A stretch of DNA of 58,169 nucleotides from an uncultured Gammaproteobacteria bacterium (GCA_913045175.1 CAJWQG010000020.1:1-58169); one strand, 5' to 3'; shown: positions 26,610-35,704, counted from the stretch's first letter. A program made the numbers and translations. The notes: a model not told the origin generated them from the letters alone.

Positions 26610-29312
26610 CTAAAACTGCGGATTCCAACGAATCTGCAGACCAAACTGCCGAGCCTCTGTAAGAGAACCGGTTGCACGACCATTACCGGAGGCGATTTCC
26701 GGTAGGTACTCAAACAAAGCGACATGATCCGTCGCATTCTGGACGTACAGTGTCACGCCCCACTGGTCATCAGGAGAAGTCCACGCGGCCCTCAGATCAA
26801 GGCGATTGTAAGAAGCCATTTTCTGTGATTCTACGTTTTCCACAAAAGGATAACGTTCACCGGTGTAGGTTAGCGTACCTAGCAGCTGCAAAGAGCCACC
26901 ACCCAATGCATCGACCGGAGTCTCATAAATCAGCGTTGCCGCAGCTTTATGTTTGGGCTGCATGGGTAGTTCGCCGCCGCCATAGTTCTTTGGAAACTGA
27001 TAGACAGACTGTTGTGGCTGACCCTCATTATCCACATAGTCCCAAACCGCGTATTGTGGGTTAGGGTCCCCTAGAACAATGGTTGAAAACTCACCAAGAT
27101 CGGAACCCTGGAAGGCGTAAAAGCCACTCAGGCTAAACTTCTCGTTGAAGTAATAGCTGTACTCTATCTCAATACCATAGAGGGTGGTGTCATCGAGGTT
27201 GTCCGTGAACTCCACCAGCGGTGAATCGCGGTCAGGAGTTGGATTCGGATGGAACGTCGTCGCCGTATGCTGGTAATTTTTGAAGTCTTCGAAGAAGGCA
27301 GCAGCACGGACGTTCAGGCGTTGATCAAGAAACAGGCCTTTGACACCCAGCTCATAGTTGATAAGGGTCTCTTCCTCGATCGGCGGATTGAAGCCTGAAG
27401 CTGAGTTGAAACCACCTGCCCGGAAGCCCGTGGAAATCCGACCATAGTACATGGTGTTATCGTCTGGACGATGTTCAAGGCTGATGTTCCAGATAATGTC
27501 ATCCCACGTTGGGTTTTGATCACTTGCCACATCAGTGGGCTTTGTTGTTGCATCCCAAATGATCACGATGTCGTCTGAGTTATCTGCGGTACCGGCGATA
27601 TCATGAAACGTGGTCGCTTCCCAAAAGAAATCCTGCTCACGTCCTTTGGTATCTTCGGTATAGCGCAACCCGCCAGAGAGCAACCACTGCTCGTTGATGA
27701 CATAGTCAGCACTGGCGAAAACAGCTTCGGTTGAAGACCAGGCTTCGGTATTGAAGTCGTTTAATATAATCCAGCCTTCTGGAATGCACCGGGTTCCGTA
27801 ACCTGAGAAAGGATACCAGCCAGGATTGGCCTCAAGGGCCGCATCACAACTTGCGTAACCGGCCGCCTGAGCTCTGGATTCGTTATCTGCCGGAGTGACG
27901 TAGGTCGGCTGAAAGCCGAAATCCGTTTGAGAGGTTTCCCAGTAGGTCGTGTTCTCGTAGTAATACGCTCCAAGAATAAAGTTAAATGGACCGTCGTAGT
28001 TAGAAAACAGCTGCAGCTCGTGAGACTTGTTGTCGTTTTCATAAGGCGCGTAATGCCTGATGTCTCTGAAAGGCACGCCACCATCTGCAGATAGCGTTGA
28101 GTCAGCCGCACTGCCAACACGATTACTGTAATCGCTGTCTTTCCAGCTATCCTGGACGACTCCGCTAATGCCTCCGGTATAGCGTACAGTCAACGTATCG
28201 GTGACGTCGAAACTGGCATTCATGGTCCAGCTATCACGCAGCGCACGTCCGCCTCCTGGGCGATTCACAGAGATCTCGTTTTTAAGGTTTTTACATTTAT
28301 TCGCGAACTCAATGGGATCACAGTCTTCGACGGCAGGATTATTGTCCGCTGCCAGGTACCAAGGGTTTTGCGGGTCTGCCGCAGAACCAGTGCAATCAAA
28401 TGGCTGACCATTGATCACGCCGGGGTAGTCGCCCTCCTGAACACCGCTAAAAGCATTTGCGGACCTATTACCTTGTTGCTCCAACCAAAAACAATTAAAG
28501 GGCTGGTTGCGGTTTGGCTGGAACAACAGGACGTCCGTTCTGCCAATTCCCGTATCTTCAGTTCGTGCGTAGCGCACATTGATGTCGACACGATCGGTCT
28601 CTAAACGAAGTTGCGGCGCAAAACTGGTTTCGTCTGGTGCGTCGTAGTCACCACCAAGACCGCGATTCTTCTGCGCGCCGTCACCCTCGTAATAACCACC
28701 GGTTATACGAAAGCTTAAATGCTCAGTGATCGGACCACCAACCGCAAGGTTGTACCGTTGTGTAAACTGATCTGTGAATTCTGTCAGGACCTTAACATCC
28801 CAATCAGCAGAAGGCTTTGTGGTGACATAACTGATCGAACCAGCTATGGAATTACGACCGTTCAAAGTACCCTGAGGACCGCGACCAACTTCAAGACGTT
28901 CAACGTCAAACAAATTAGGTGCGATGCCTGACGTGGTATGCGAATAAACGCCGTCTACATAAGTAGCCACTGCCAGGTCTCTGTGTGTCTCACCGGCGCC
29001 CTTCGTCCCAATACCTCGGATGACGACACCGTGACCGATATTCTCGATGTTGTCACCGATCTGAAGACCGGGAACCAGGTTTTCGAGGTCGCGGGAATTG
29101 GTCATACCCAATTCCTCGATCATCCCCTCATTAAACGCAGAAACCGTGAGAGGTACATCCATGATGTTTTCTTCACGCTTTTCTGCGGTTACGGTTATCT
29201 CTTCTATATAAGGAGAAGCTTCGGACTTCTCATCATCTTGTGCATTAACTGGAGAAACGAAAGCTACACTCAGCCCCATTACCCCCAAAAATCCCCACGT
29301 TTCTTTTCGCAT
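26610..29312 (-). CDS. TonB-dependent outer-membrane receptor 3 (large, CRTAC1-associated)
   Basis: A 900-residue receptor with signal peptide MRKETWGFLGVMGLSVAF ending near NAQ, TonB box IEEITVTAEKREENIMDVPL, plug segments (LVPGLQIGDN, VIRGIGTKGAGETHRDLAVA, VEVGRGPQGTLNGRNSIAGS) and a barrel ending in a terminal Phe (IRWNPQF). EKREENIMDVPLTV is typical of the large TonB receptors of marine Gammaproteobacteria and Sphingomonads that take up organic substrates. Several cysteine pairs in the 260-340 region may stabilise an extracellular loop. ATG 29312 follows AGGAGA. It is first in the cluster with two CRTAC1 genes and the TPR gene. Confidence 0.9.
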   Translation of the reverse strand: MRKETWGFLGVMGLSVAFVSPVNAQDDEKSEASPYIEEITVTAEKREENIMDVPLTVSAFNEGMIEELGMTNSRDLENLVPGLQIGDNIENIGHGVVIRGIGTKGAGETHRDLAVATYVDGVYSHTTSGIAPNLFDVERLEVGRGPQGTLNGRNSIAGSISYVTTKPSADWDVKVLTEFTDQFTQRYNLAVGGPITEHLSFRITGGYYEGDGAQKNRGLGGDYDAPDETSFAPQLRLETDRVDINVRYARTEDTGIGRTDVLLFQPNRNQPFNCFWLEQQGNRSANAFSGVQEGDYPGVINGQPFDCTGSAADPQNPWYLAADNNPAVEDCDPIEFANKCKNLKNEISVNRPGGGRALRDSWTMNASFDVTDTLTVRYTGGISGVVQDSWKDSDYSNRVGSAADSTLSADGGVPFRDIRHYAPYENDNKSHELQLFSNYDGPFNFILGAYYYENTTYWETSQTDFGFQPTYVTPADNESRAQAAGYASCDAALEANPGWYPFSGYGTRCIPEGWIILNDFNTEAWSSTEAVFASADYVINEQWLLSGGLRYTEDTKGREQDFFWEATTFHDIAGTADNSDDIVIIWDATTKPTDVASDQNPTWDDIIWNISLEHRPDDNTMYYGRISTGFRAGGFNSASGFNPPIEEETLINYELGVKGLFLDQRLNVRAAAFFEDFKNYQHTATTFHPNPTPDRDSPLVEFTDNLDDTTLYGIEIEYSYYFNEKFSLSGFYAFQGSDLGEFSTIVLGDPNPQYAVWDYVDNEGQPQQSVYQFPKNYGGGELPMQPKHKAAATLIYETPVDALGGGSLQLLGTLTYTGERYPFVENVESQKMASYNRLDLRAAWTSPDDQWGVTLYVQNATDHVALFEYLPEIASGNGRATGSLTEARQFGLQIRWNPQF

Positions 29313-29685
29313 TTAATATTCTCCTAAAGTTTTAGAGTCTTACTAAGCCCTACGGACGCGAAATGCGCCCTGATAGTCGTCCGAAATTCGATGTTTTCAC
29401 CACTTCGATATTTCACTCCATAAAGTAGATCAGTCGACCGTAGCCCCCACAACGACCTCATTCGATCCAGATACACACAGCCAAGCCGCACGAAACCGTG
29501 CCGTTTAACTTTTCGAATATTGACTCTCAGCACAAGGAACATCAACCTAAAGCTGATATGCAAGTGAAAAATAGCCTCATTTTATTCCCCTCGCGCTTTG
29601 TATTTTGAGGACATTTTCCCTAAAATCTTATGTTATTAGCGTTTTCCAAGAGTCAACCAGTGTTCAGCATGAACACTCTGTCCCA
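29313..29685. other. non-coding divergent region between TonB receptor 3 and the transposase-derived gene
   Basis: No reading frame with family similarity, tRNA or clear hairpin was found. The left end carries the AGGAGA ribosome-binding site of the receptor gene on the minus strand. The right end may include a TTG-start extension of the plus-strand gene (29605-29685), with no ribosome-binding site and an unconvincing protein. Promoters must lie here but no convincing -35/-10 pair could be picked by eye. Confidence 0.5.
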
Positions 29686-30951
29686 ATGATAAGATTTGAC
29701 GAGTGTAAGACAATAGACGACTACGCAGCATGGCTGACGGTAGGCTTTGGAAGCCCAAGGGCCAAGTTTATCCGGGACATGCTATACGGCATCCATAACA
29801 CCCGATCCGTCAGGCTTGCGGATATAGCCCGCGCACTTAACGAGCCCAGTGAACTACACTCCACTCGCAATCGACTGAGCCGGAACCTTGCGAGTACTCA
29901 ACTAGCAACAGAGCTTTCTGATCGACTACTGCAGCAGGCCGCTTATAGCATTAAGCGGGACACTCGGCTGATTGTCCGCGTGCATGCTCTAAACAAACCC
30001 GACGCGAAAAAGATGCAGTATCTGTATAACGAAACAGACTCAGCAACCGACAGCTACCAGGTTTGTGAGATTGTTGCGAGCAACACCGGTTCGCGAAAGT
30101 ATCTTCCGTTGTTTTCTACTTTCTGGTCTCGGCATGCACCCGACTACGTCAGCGACGTGGATGAAATCAGCCGCGCAATCCATCAAGTGCTCACCGTGAC
30201 AAATGGTCGAGGTATCGTCTTTCTGGATCACCCTTTTCTGGAACTACAGACACTCAGCGCACTGGTAGCAGAACTGGCAGAAGATGCTGATGTGCAATTC
30301 GTGGCAAGAATTCAGGCAAACGACGCCGCGCAATTAAGATACCGACAGAAGAGCAAAACCCTGTTGGAACTAAGAGAACTATGCAACACCCGGTATGCAT
30401 GCCGAATCTTTAAGGTGTTACCCCAGGACAGTGGCCCACCCCAGGACAGTAGCCAACCACAGGCAATGCGAGACTCATCGGATTACCAGGGACTCTATCA
30501 GGCGATAGTTTCCTCGACCGATGGTGAGTTGACGGAACACTCAATCAATATGGAATTCGGCACGCTCGCAGTCCGCCATCAAGCCTCATTACGACGCCTG
30601 AACCTGCTCGTCTTGAAAGGTGAATTGAGCACACACCTGCTCACCTCATTGGATGGACTACAGACCCGGCAATCACTCCTTGAACCTATCTGGTCCTGGT
30701 TCTCAACCTGGGAAGTGATCTCGGCACACTCAACTATCGCTGACAGCTTCACACCTGACGGTATTGGGGTAATGACCTATGAACGTATGCGACTGCTCCT
30801 TACCCTGCTGCACGCCGTTATTTTTTTCGAATCCCGTAGCTACCGACTAAAAGATCACTCCCTGACCCGCTTGCAGCCTCACGAAGGGCGGAAATTCCAG
30901 CGGGACTTTCTCCTTCCGGAAGACGTGGCAAGGATGGGATCTCAGGAGTAA
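29686..30951 (+). CDS. transposase-derived protein, catalytic residues apparently lost
   Basis: About 421 residues. FGSPRAKFIRDMLYGIHNTRSV and the following RLADIARALNEP region resemble, from memory, a DDE transposase family whose members read IVLDLSDIRKPYAKKMEYL and later GIWVMDRGGDR. Here the first segment reads LIVRVHALNKPDAKKMQYL, losing the first catalytic Asp, and the second reads GRGIVFLDHPFLE, keeping an Asp but losing RGGDR. CEIVASNTGSRKYLPLF is well kept. A small PQDSxPPQDSSQPQ repeat lies at about 280. No terminal inverted repeats or target duplications were noticed. It may be a decayed transposase or a domesticated DNA-binding protein. ATG 29686 preferred over TTG 29605. Confidence 0.6.
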   Translation: MIRFDECKTIDDYAAWLTVGFGSPRAKFIRDMLYGIHNTRSVRLADIARALNEPSELHSTRNRLSRNLASTQLATELSDRLLQQAAYSIKRDTRLIVRVHALNKPDAKKMQYLYNETDSATDSYQVCEIVASNTGSRKYLPLFSTFWSRHAPDYVSDVDEISRAIHQVLTVTNGRGIVFLDHPFLELQTLSALVAELAEDADVQFVARIQANDAAQLRYRQKSKTLLELRELCNTRYACRIFKVLPQDSGPPQDSSQPQAMRDSSDYQGLYQAIVSSTDGELTEHSINMEFGTLAVRHQASLRRLNLLVLKGELSTHLLTSLDGLQTRQSLLEPIWSWFSTWEVISAHSTIADSFTPDGIGVMTYERMRLLLTLLHAVIFFESRSYRLKDHSLTRLQPHEGRKFQRDFLLPEDVARMGSQE

Positions 30952-31026
30952 TGTGGACATTGAGCAATGGTCCGACCCGATAGAAATGTCTACTATTAAG
31001 AGCCCCGCTATTCTCAGGATTAGAAA

Positions 31027-32013
31027 TTGAAAGAACTCAAGCTTGGTATCACTGAAAAGGGAATCGTACACAAAGATCAGAAGCCATTCGATCTGGACAC
31101 GCGATTTCGCATGGTCAAAGAAAGCGGTGTTTACGACTACTACGACAAAACCCCTGAAGCCCCTGCCCTCTTTGATGACTACATGGCTGCAAGCGAAAAA
31201 TATGATCTCCCCATTCGGGCCGGAGGGTGGTTTTATGAACTCGGCAAGGATGAGCAGCTATTTCGCGACAAACTGCAATTGTCCGCGCGTCTGGGCAGCA
31301 AGGTTCACAATACGCAGATCAGGGCCAAACATGCCGATGGTCACTTCGTCACCAACGATGAGGTTTTTGAGTTCTACATGATGGCAGCAGAGGCAGGCGA
31401 AGCCTGTGGCTGCTATCCAACGTTTGAAGTACACATCAACATGTGGTCTGAAGACTTCCGTCGTGTCAGTCAGCTTGCTGACATGGTCGAAGCACGGGGC
31501 GTCCCCTTTCGTATGACGCTGGATCACTCCCACGTGATCTTCAAGATTGACAATGAAGTAGAGCAGCAGGTTTTCGACATCAAATCTGCAATCGATGCCG
31601 GAGAATTGGTGCTTGATCCGTTTAAGTCCGATAGTTGCTGCAAGGAATGGATCGACCGTGGGTTCGTTAATCACTCGCATGCTCGTGCCGCGGTACCCAA
31701 TAACCCGAAGAATACCTGTTACACCTACGAAGACGGCAGCCCCGGTCGAGGCGCCCAGTATCCATGGTTTGAACCAGAACCGGGCCAGTTCCCGGGCGAG
31801 TGGGAGCAAGCAAAGCTCGAACCCTGGAAAGAGGTGGTGCGCCAACTATTTCAATATCACGCAAGTAACGACGACAGTCCTCTAGGCCAGGTATCGACCG
31901 AATTTATTCCAGGCCCTGACTATGGATGGGGGCATGGCTACTCGATTTTCGATCACTCCGTGGCCTGCGCGCGCTGGCTGCGCAAGGCATGGGACGAGAC
32001 GGTCGGCACATGA
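31027..32013 (+). CDS. sugar phosphate isomerase/epimerase-like TIM-barrel protein
   Basis: A 328-residue protein resembling the AP-endonuclease-2/xylose-isomerase-like TIM barrels. It has candidate metal ligands in CYPTFEVHINMW (Glu and His), RMTLDHSHVIF (Asp and His) and a late STEFIPGPDYGWG (Glu). Start is TTG 31027, with an AGGA ribosome-binding site; no upstream ATG exists in frame. The stop overlaps the next gene by four bases (ATGA). The nearby xylulokinase-like kinase suggests keto/aldose isomerisation of a sugar or polyol, but this family also includes epimerases and hydroxypyruvate isomerases. Confidence 0.65.
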   Translation: MKELKLGITEKGIVHKDQKPFDLDTRFRMVKESGVYDYYDKTPEAPALFDDYMAASEKYDLPIRAGGWFYELGKDEQLFRDKLQLSARLGSKVHNTQIRAKHADGHFVTNDEVFEFYMMAAEAGEACGCYPTFEVHINMWSEDFRRVSQLADMVEARGVPFRMTLDHSHVIFKIDNEVEQQVFDIKSAIDAGELVLDPFKSDSCCKEWIDRGFVNHSHARAAVPNNPKNTCYTYEDGSPGRGAQYPWFEPEPGQFPGEWEQAKLEPWKEVVRQLFQYHASNDDSPLGQVSTEFIPGPDYGWGHGYSIFDHSVACARWLRKAWDETVGT

Positions 32014-32954
32014 TCCCCACTGATAAGACAGACAGACTGGTCAATTTTCTCGCGCTGTCTTTCTCTATTCCAGAAAGGGCGGCTCGCGCCATGAGCGCAC
32101 TGGTTGGTGGCAGCACCCTTCTACTAACGAACACCCTGATTCCTGGTGCTGTCCAAGGTTCAAGCAGCTATCGTTTTACGGTAGGTATGTTCCAGACATT
32201 TCTGGTTCGCAACATGGCCGGCATCCAAAGCAACGATGAACTGCAGGATCGATTTGTTCAACGCAAACTGGTGGGAACCAGCATCGAAGCGGCTGGTCTG
32301 CTCACCATGCGTCTGTCGCCTGTTTGGGTGTTCGCCATCGCGTCAGATGCCGCACGTGGAGGACAGGTATTTCTTCAACGTCTGGTCAATCAACTCAAAG
32401 AAAATGGTGTGATATCACCGGACAGCAACCCGCAAACCCTCGAGCAACTATTAGAGAGCATCGACGAAATGGGTCGCAAAGGCGCTTCCGCAGTTGATAC
32501 ACCACCGCTCAATACAGAGGAAATAAAAGCGCTCGCCGATGAACTGCGACAATCCACCGCATCCATGACCAACAATGCCACTAATCTGTTACCCACTTTC
32601 GAATCCATCTGGTCACAGATCGAGAGTGTGGCCAAAAAGGAAAATCTCAGCGTGTCCCAGGTCATGGGCATGCTATCCGTTAGTGCGGCCTCTATTGCCA
32701 AGACCGGCGTCGGTACGGCCGATGCGGTAGGCCAGACCAGTTACAAACTGGTAGACGAGATGCTTCTGGATGATTATCGGAATACCTTGCAGGAGATCAC
32801 AGAGGTCGGTGCATATGCCTATATGTCAGAGCACATGCAGCCCTATCTGGACAACGCTCGCTCGCATTTCGATTTTCAACAGGAAACCCATAGCCAGCGT
32901 TGGTTTAAGAAGACTTTCTACCGTGCAATTACCAGGATAACGCGTAGAAATTGA
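32010..32954 (+). CDS. unknown protein coupled to the TIM-barrel gene
   Basis: A 314-residue protein I do not recognise. It starts at ATG 32010, overlapping the isomerase stop (ATGA), so translation is coupled. The N-terminal half has two hydrophobic stretches (ALVGGSTLLLTNTLIPGAV; AGLLTMRLSPVWVFAIASDAA) that may be amphipathic or membrane-associated. The middle is a helical Ser/Thr/Asn-rich segment (about 150-200), and another hydrophobic stretch lies near 220-240 (VMGMLSVSAASIAK). The C-terminus is basic (FKKTFYRAITRITRRN). No known catalytic motif was seen. Possibly a membrane-bound helper of the preceding enzyme. Confidence 0.55.
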   Translation: MIPTDKTDRLVNFLALSFSIPERAARAMSALVGGSTLLLTNTLIPGAVQGSSSYRFTVGMFQTFLVRNMAGIQSNDELQDRFVQRKLVGTSIEAAGLLTMRLSPVWVFAIASDAARGGQVFLQRLVNQLKENGVISPDSNPQTLEQLLESIDEMGRKGASAVDTPPLNTEEIKALADELRQSTASMTNNATNLLPTFESIWSQIESVAKKENLSVSQVMGMLSVSAASIAKTGVGTADAVGQTSYKLVDEMLLDDYRNTLQEITEVGAYAYMSEHMQPYLDNARSHFDFQQETHSQRWFKKTFYRAITRITRRN

Positions 32955-33062
32955 ACCACGATATGGTCAAAAGCACCAAATATGTGCCATTGGTAGAAGA
33001 AACTGACTTCCTATTTGACTTTTAATCTTTAATATTCAGTAACTTATAAATCTTTATTTAAT

Positions 33063-33079
33063 TGGCATAAATCATGCAT
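33063..33079 (+). promoter_or_regulatory. candidate sigma-54 (-24/-12) promoter
   Basis: TGGCATAAATCATGCAT has the GG and GC dinucleotides exactly ten bases apart and matches the TGGCA...TGCA parts of the RpoN consensus. It lies in an AT-rich stretch about 30 bases ahead of a possible 46-codon membrane peptide gene. One site found by eye in a long window can be chance; no enhancer-binding protein gene is nearby. Confidence 0.35.
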
Positions 33080-33104
33080 TTACCGATAGTGAATTCTCGA
33101 GAGC

Positions 33105-33245
33105 ATGATTATGACCTCACTCTACTTACTACTCGGTGCCTTTTTACTACTTCCGTTGTTCGCTCAAAAAGACCGAAGACTGAATATACAAAATGAACGC
33201 AAGACTACCGCCCGTGGGACTGTTCCAGCTTCCCATAGGCGGTAA
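33105..33245 (+). CDS. possible 46-residue single-span membrane peptide
   Basis: The frame begins MIMTSLYLLLGAFLLLPLFA and continues with a charged tail (QKDRRLNIQNERK...). One hydrophobic span of about 16 residues is followed by positively charged residues. ATG at 33105 or 33111. A sigma-54-like site lies upstream, and GAGAG precedes the ATG, but the last 40 bases overlap the end of the convergent kinase gene. It could be chance; reported because position and composition fit small membrane proteins. Confidence 0.3.
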   Translation: MIMTSLYLLLGAFLLLPLFAQKDRRLNIQNERKTTARGTVPASHRR

Positions 33246-34758
33246 TCAGCCTATGGTAGATCTGCCGCGTAGACGGCTCTGGCTGAATCACACTGTCACT
33301 TGGCTGACAGAAAGTCTCCGCAATGGATGACCACGACAGATCAGTCTGATGGCCTTTCAATGCCTTAAGCGCCGCGCCCAGCGCGGTGGAATTCGTCGTT
33401 TCGAAACGTTGTACCGGACAACCGTGAACGTTGGCGAAGACTTTTAGAATTTCTTCATTCGCTGAGCCCCCGCCCGTGACATTCAGACTCGCAATATCGA
33501 CAGCCATCCAGCGGGAATGAATATAGGAAGAAACGGCCTGGGCCTCGATCACTGCACGAACATTTCCTTCGACATCATCTTCGGCCAGATCCTGGCGAAC
33601 AACGCCAGCGGATACGTTGGGAACGATTTCCGGATCGAAGTAGGGAAGCATTAGACGACCGTCATTACCAGGTTCCGTACTGCGCAGCGTTTCGGTAAAA
33701 CCCTGCCAATCGAGGTTGTACCTATCGCGCACCGCCTCTCTCGCGAGACTTCCATTCATGAAACAGATCAGCGCCATATAGTGAACATCATCGGGCGATG
33801 AGAAAACGCATCCCTCACCCTCGAAGGAAACCCGTGGTTCAGCCATACAGGAGAACAAAGTGTCGGAGGTACCGAGACTAAGTGCAGCTTGTCCCGGATT
33901 AACAAGACCAAGCCCAATCAGACTACAAGGATTGTCGCCGGAAAACGGCAGCACCATGCAATCGTTAGCAAATCCATATTTCTCGATGAAATAAGGATGA
34001 ATGCTTCCAACCGACTTAGCAGACGCTGCAATCGGAGCCATACGATTGGCAAGGCCAGGCGCAGTCGCCTCTTGTGCTTTACCACTCCAGTCACGGGTCC
34101 TGATATCCATCAGATTAGTACCGCTGCCATCACCCGCATCTACCGAAACCAGTTTGCCTGCCAGTACGCTCGCTACAAACGAACTCACCAGAGATATCGT
34201 TGCGGTCGCAGCATAGGCTTCCGGTTCATCCTGAAAAAATCGTCGAATCTGCGGACCACTGAATCGTTCGAAGGCAGTGTTGCCTGTTAGTTCAAGCAAA
34301 GCATCCTGGCCTCCGACGGCTTCTTCTATCTCCTGACATTGACGACTAGTCGATGAATCCATCCAGATGGGCGCAGTGTCGCGTGAGAAAACTCCTGACA
34401 GCTGATCCGACAAACTGCTGTGAGCTTCAAGAGCGTTGAGAGCGGAAGACGCACCGGCATTAAGATAAACCGTTCCATGTTGTTGTCCGCTACCAGATAG
34501 TGCAGCGATCTTAGAGAGGTCCTGACCCGAATCCCGCAACCTGACCAGTAAGAGCTCAAGCGCTTCGATCCACATAAGCGGGTAGCTATGAACAACGCCC
34601 TCCCCCTTATCTACCACGCCATTTTCAACGCCGTACCTGGCGGCAAAGTGTTCGTCGAAATTGATTGATTCTTCAGCAACAATCGCCTGGGCATCTGTAT
34701 CAATAATGAGACCAGTCATTGACTGGGTACTGGCATCCAAGCCCAGATATTGGGGCAT
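33205..34758 (-). CDS. FGGY-family carbohydrate kinase (xylulokinase-like)
   Basis: A 517-residue sugar kinase. The N-terminal phosphate-binding strand is YLGLDASTQSMTGLIID, SGSGQQHGTVYL follows near 90, and the catalytic Asp lies in VDAGDGSGTNLMD. The C-terminal nucleotide-binding half has SLGTSDTLF and NVTGGGSANEEILKVFANV. Closest in feel to xylulokinase (ATP plus D-xylulose gives xylulose 5-phosphate), but FGGY members cannot be assigned a substrate from motifs alone. Its start lies one base after the PhyH stop, so it is the last gene of an epimerase-PhyH-kinase operon. Confidence 0.8.
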   Translation of the reverse strand: MPQYLGLDASTQSMTGLIIDTDAQAIVAEESINFDEHFAARYGVENGVVDKGEGVVHSYPLMWIEALELLLVRLRDSGQDLSKIAALSGSGQQHGTVYLNAGASSALNALEAHSSLSDQLSGVFSRDTAPIWMDSSTSRQCQEIEEAVGGQDALLELTGNTAFERFSGPQIRRFFQDEPEAYAATATISLVSSFVASVLAGKLVSVDAGDGSGTNLMDIRTRDWSGKAQEATAPGLANRMAPIAASAKSVGSIHPYFIEKYGFANDCMVLPFSGDNPCSLIGLGLVNPGQAALSLGTSDTLFSCMAEPRVSFEGEGCVFSSPDDVHYMALICFMNGSLAREAVRDRYNLDWQGFTETLRSTEPGNDGRLMLPYFDPEIVPNVSAGVVRQDLAEDDVEGNVRAVIEAQAVSSYIHSRWMAVDIASLNVTGGGSANEEILKVFANVHGCPVQRFETTNSTALGAALKALKGHQTDLSWSSIAETFCQPSDSVIQPEPSTRQIYHRLITAYGKLEQSHGR

Positions 34759-34759
34759 C

Positions 34760-35650
34760 TCAGGTAGCTTCTTTTTGCGCTCTTGGGCTCAGGCGGGCGT
34801 TTCGCAATTTCTCTTGTTGCGCATAAATACTACCACCTTCAACGCGCGGCAAACTGAGGCGCACTGGCAGGTCCTTCATGCGGGGCTCAAGGGTCGGCTC
34901 TCCTCGAACAATGCACTCGTTCAGGTCTTCGATTGACTCCCCTGTAGGAATCAATGGCCAGGAATCAGCAGCGTAGAAACCAATAAAGAACATTCGTCGC
35001 GGCTTATTAGAATCGTTAGGTTTCGATCCATGCATCATGCGAACATGATGCAATGTGATGCCACCCGCTTTCACAGTGACTGAAACCGGATTGTCGGGCT
35101 GGAACGTCGGGTCCGTGACCGCACCAACGAAAAGCCCGTCCTGGTGATGATCCCAGACCTTGCCTTTGTGACTTCCCGGAATGAGCATTAACGCGCCGTT
35201 CTCTTCGGTCATATCGTCCAGCGCAATACCCACTTCGAGGATGTCATCGTTCGTGTGCGGATAGAACGCCCAGTCCTGGTGCCACTCTACTGCAGACCCA
35301 TGACCAGGGTTTTTCATGTTCAACTTGTTATTGTGATAGCGAAAATTGGGCCCCAATAGGGACTCGACGGTATCCAGTATTTTTTTATGGTGAACAAACT
35401 GCTCATACACCGGATGTTTGCTTACGGGTCGGGTAATTCGGCGTAGCTGGGGCGACTCTGCCGAATGCCCAGGCTCAAGATCGAAGGTAGCATCATTCTC
35501 GGTAATCTTTCGGGACTGCTCGACAAACTCGTCGGTGACCTGCCTTAACTCATCCAATTCTTCCGCAGACAGCACATCTTCAACAGCGAGATAGCCATTT
35601 GTGTTGAACGATTCAATCTGTTCGGCAGTGAGCATAGCCTTCAGGTCCAT
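34760..35650 (-). CDS. phytanoyl-CoA dioxygenase family protein (PhyH paralogue 3)
   Basis: A 296-residue Fe(II)/2-oxoglutarate oxygenase. Ligands His124-x-Asp126 (EWHQDWAFY) and His207 (MMHGSKPND), with a following Arg (RRMFF) for 2-oxoglutarate; PGSHKG near 158. It is more like canonical PhyH than paralogue 2 and is clamped between an epimerase/reductase and a sugar kinase, with a one-base gap to the kinase. Its job is therefore probably oxidation of a carbohydrate-linked or polyol-type substrate, an inference from position only. Confidence 0.85.
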   Translation of the reverse strand: MDLKAMLTAEQIESFNTNGYLAVEDVLSAEELDELRQVTDEFVEQSRKITENDATFDLEPGHSAESPQLRRITRPVSKHPVYEQFVHHKKILDTVESLLGPNFRYHNNKLNMKNPGHGSAVEWHQDWAFYPHTNDDILEVGIALDDMTEENGALMLIPGSHKGKVWDHHQDGLFVGAVTDPTFQPDNPVSVTVKAGGITLHHVRMMHGSKPNDSNKPRRMFFIGFYAADSWPLIPTGESIEDLNECIVRGEPTLEPRMKDLPVRLSLPRVEGGSIYAQQEKLRNARLSPRAQKEAT

Positions 35651-35704
35651 TTGCTTAATGAATAGATTACATAAATGACGACGTAGTGAGCATCACTTTC
35701 CTCA

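Noticed and set aside
29313-31026. Complete insertion sequence around the transposase-derived gene
   Set aside because: No terminal inverted repeats or flanking target duplications could be seen, and the catalytic residues seem lost.
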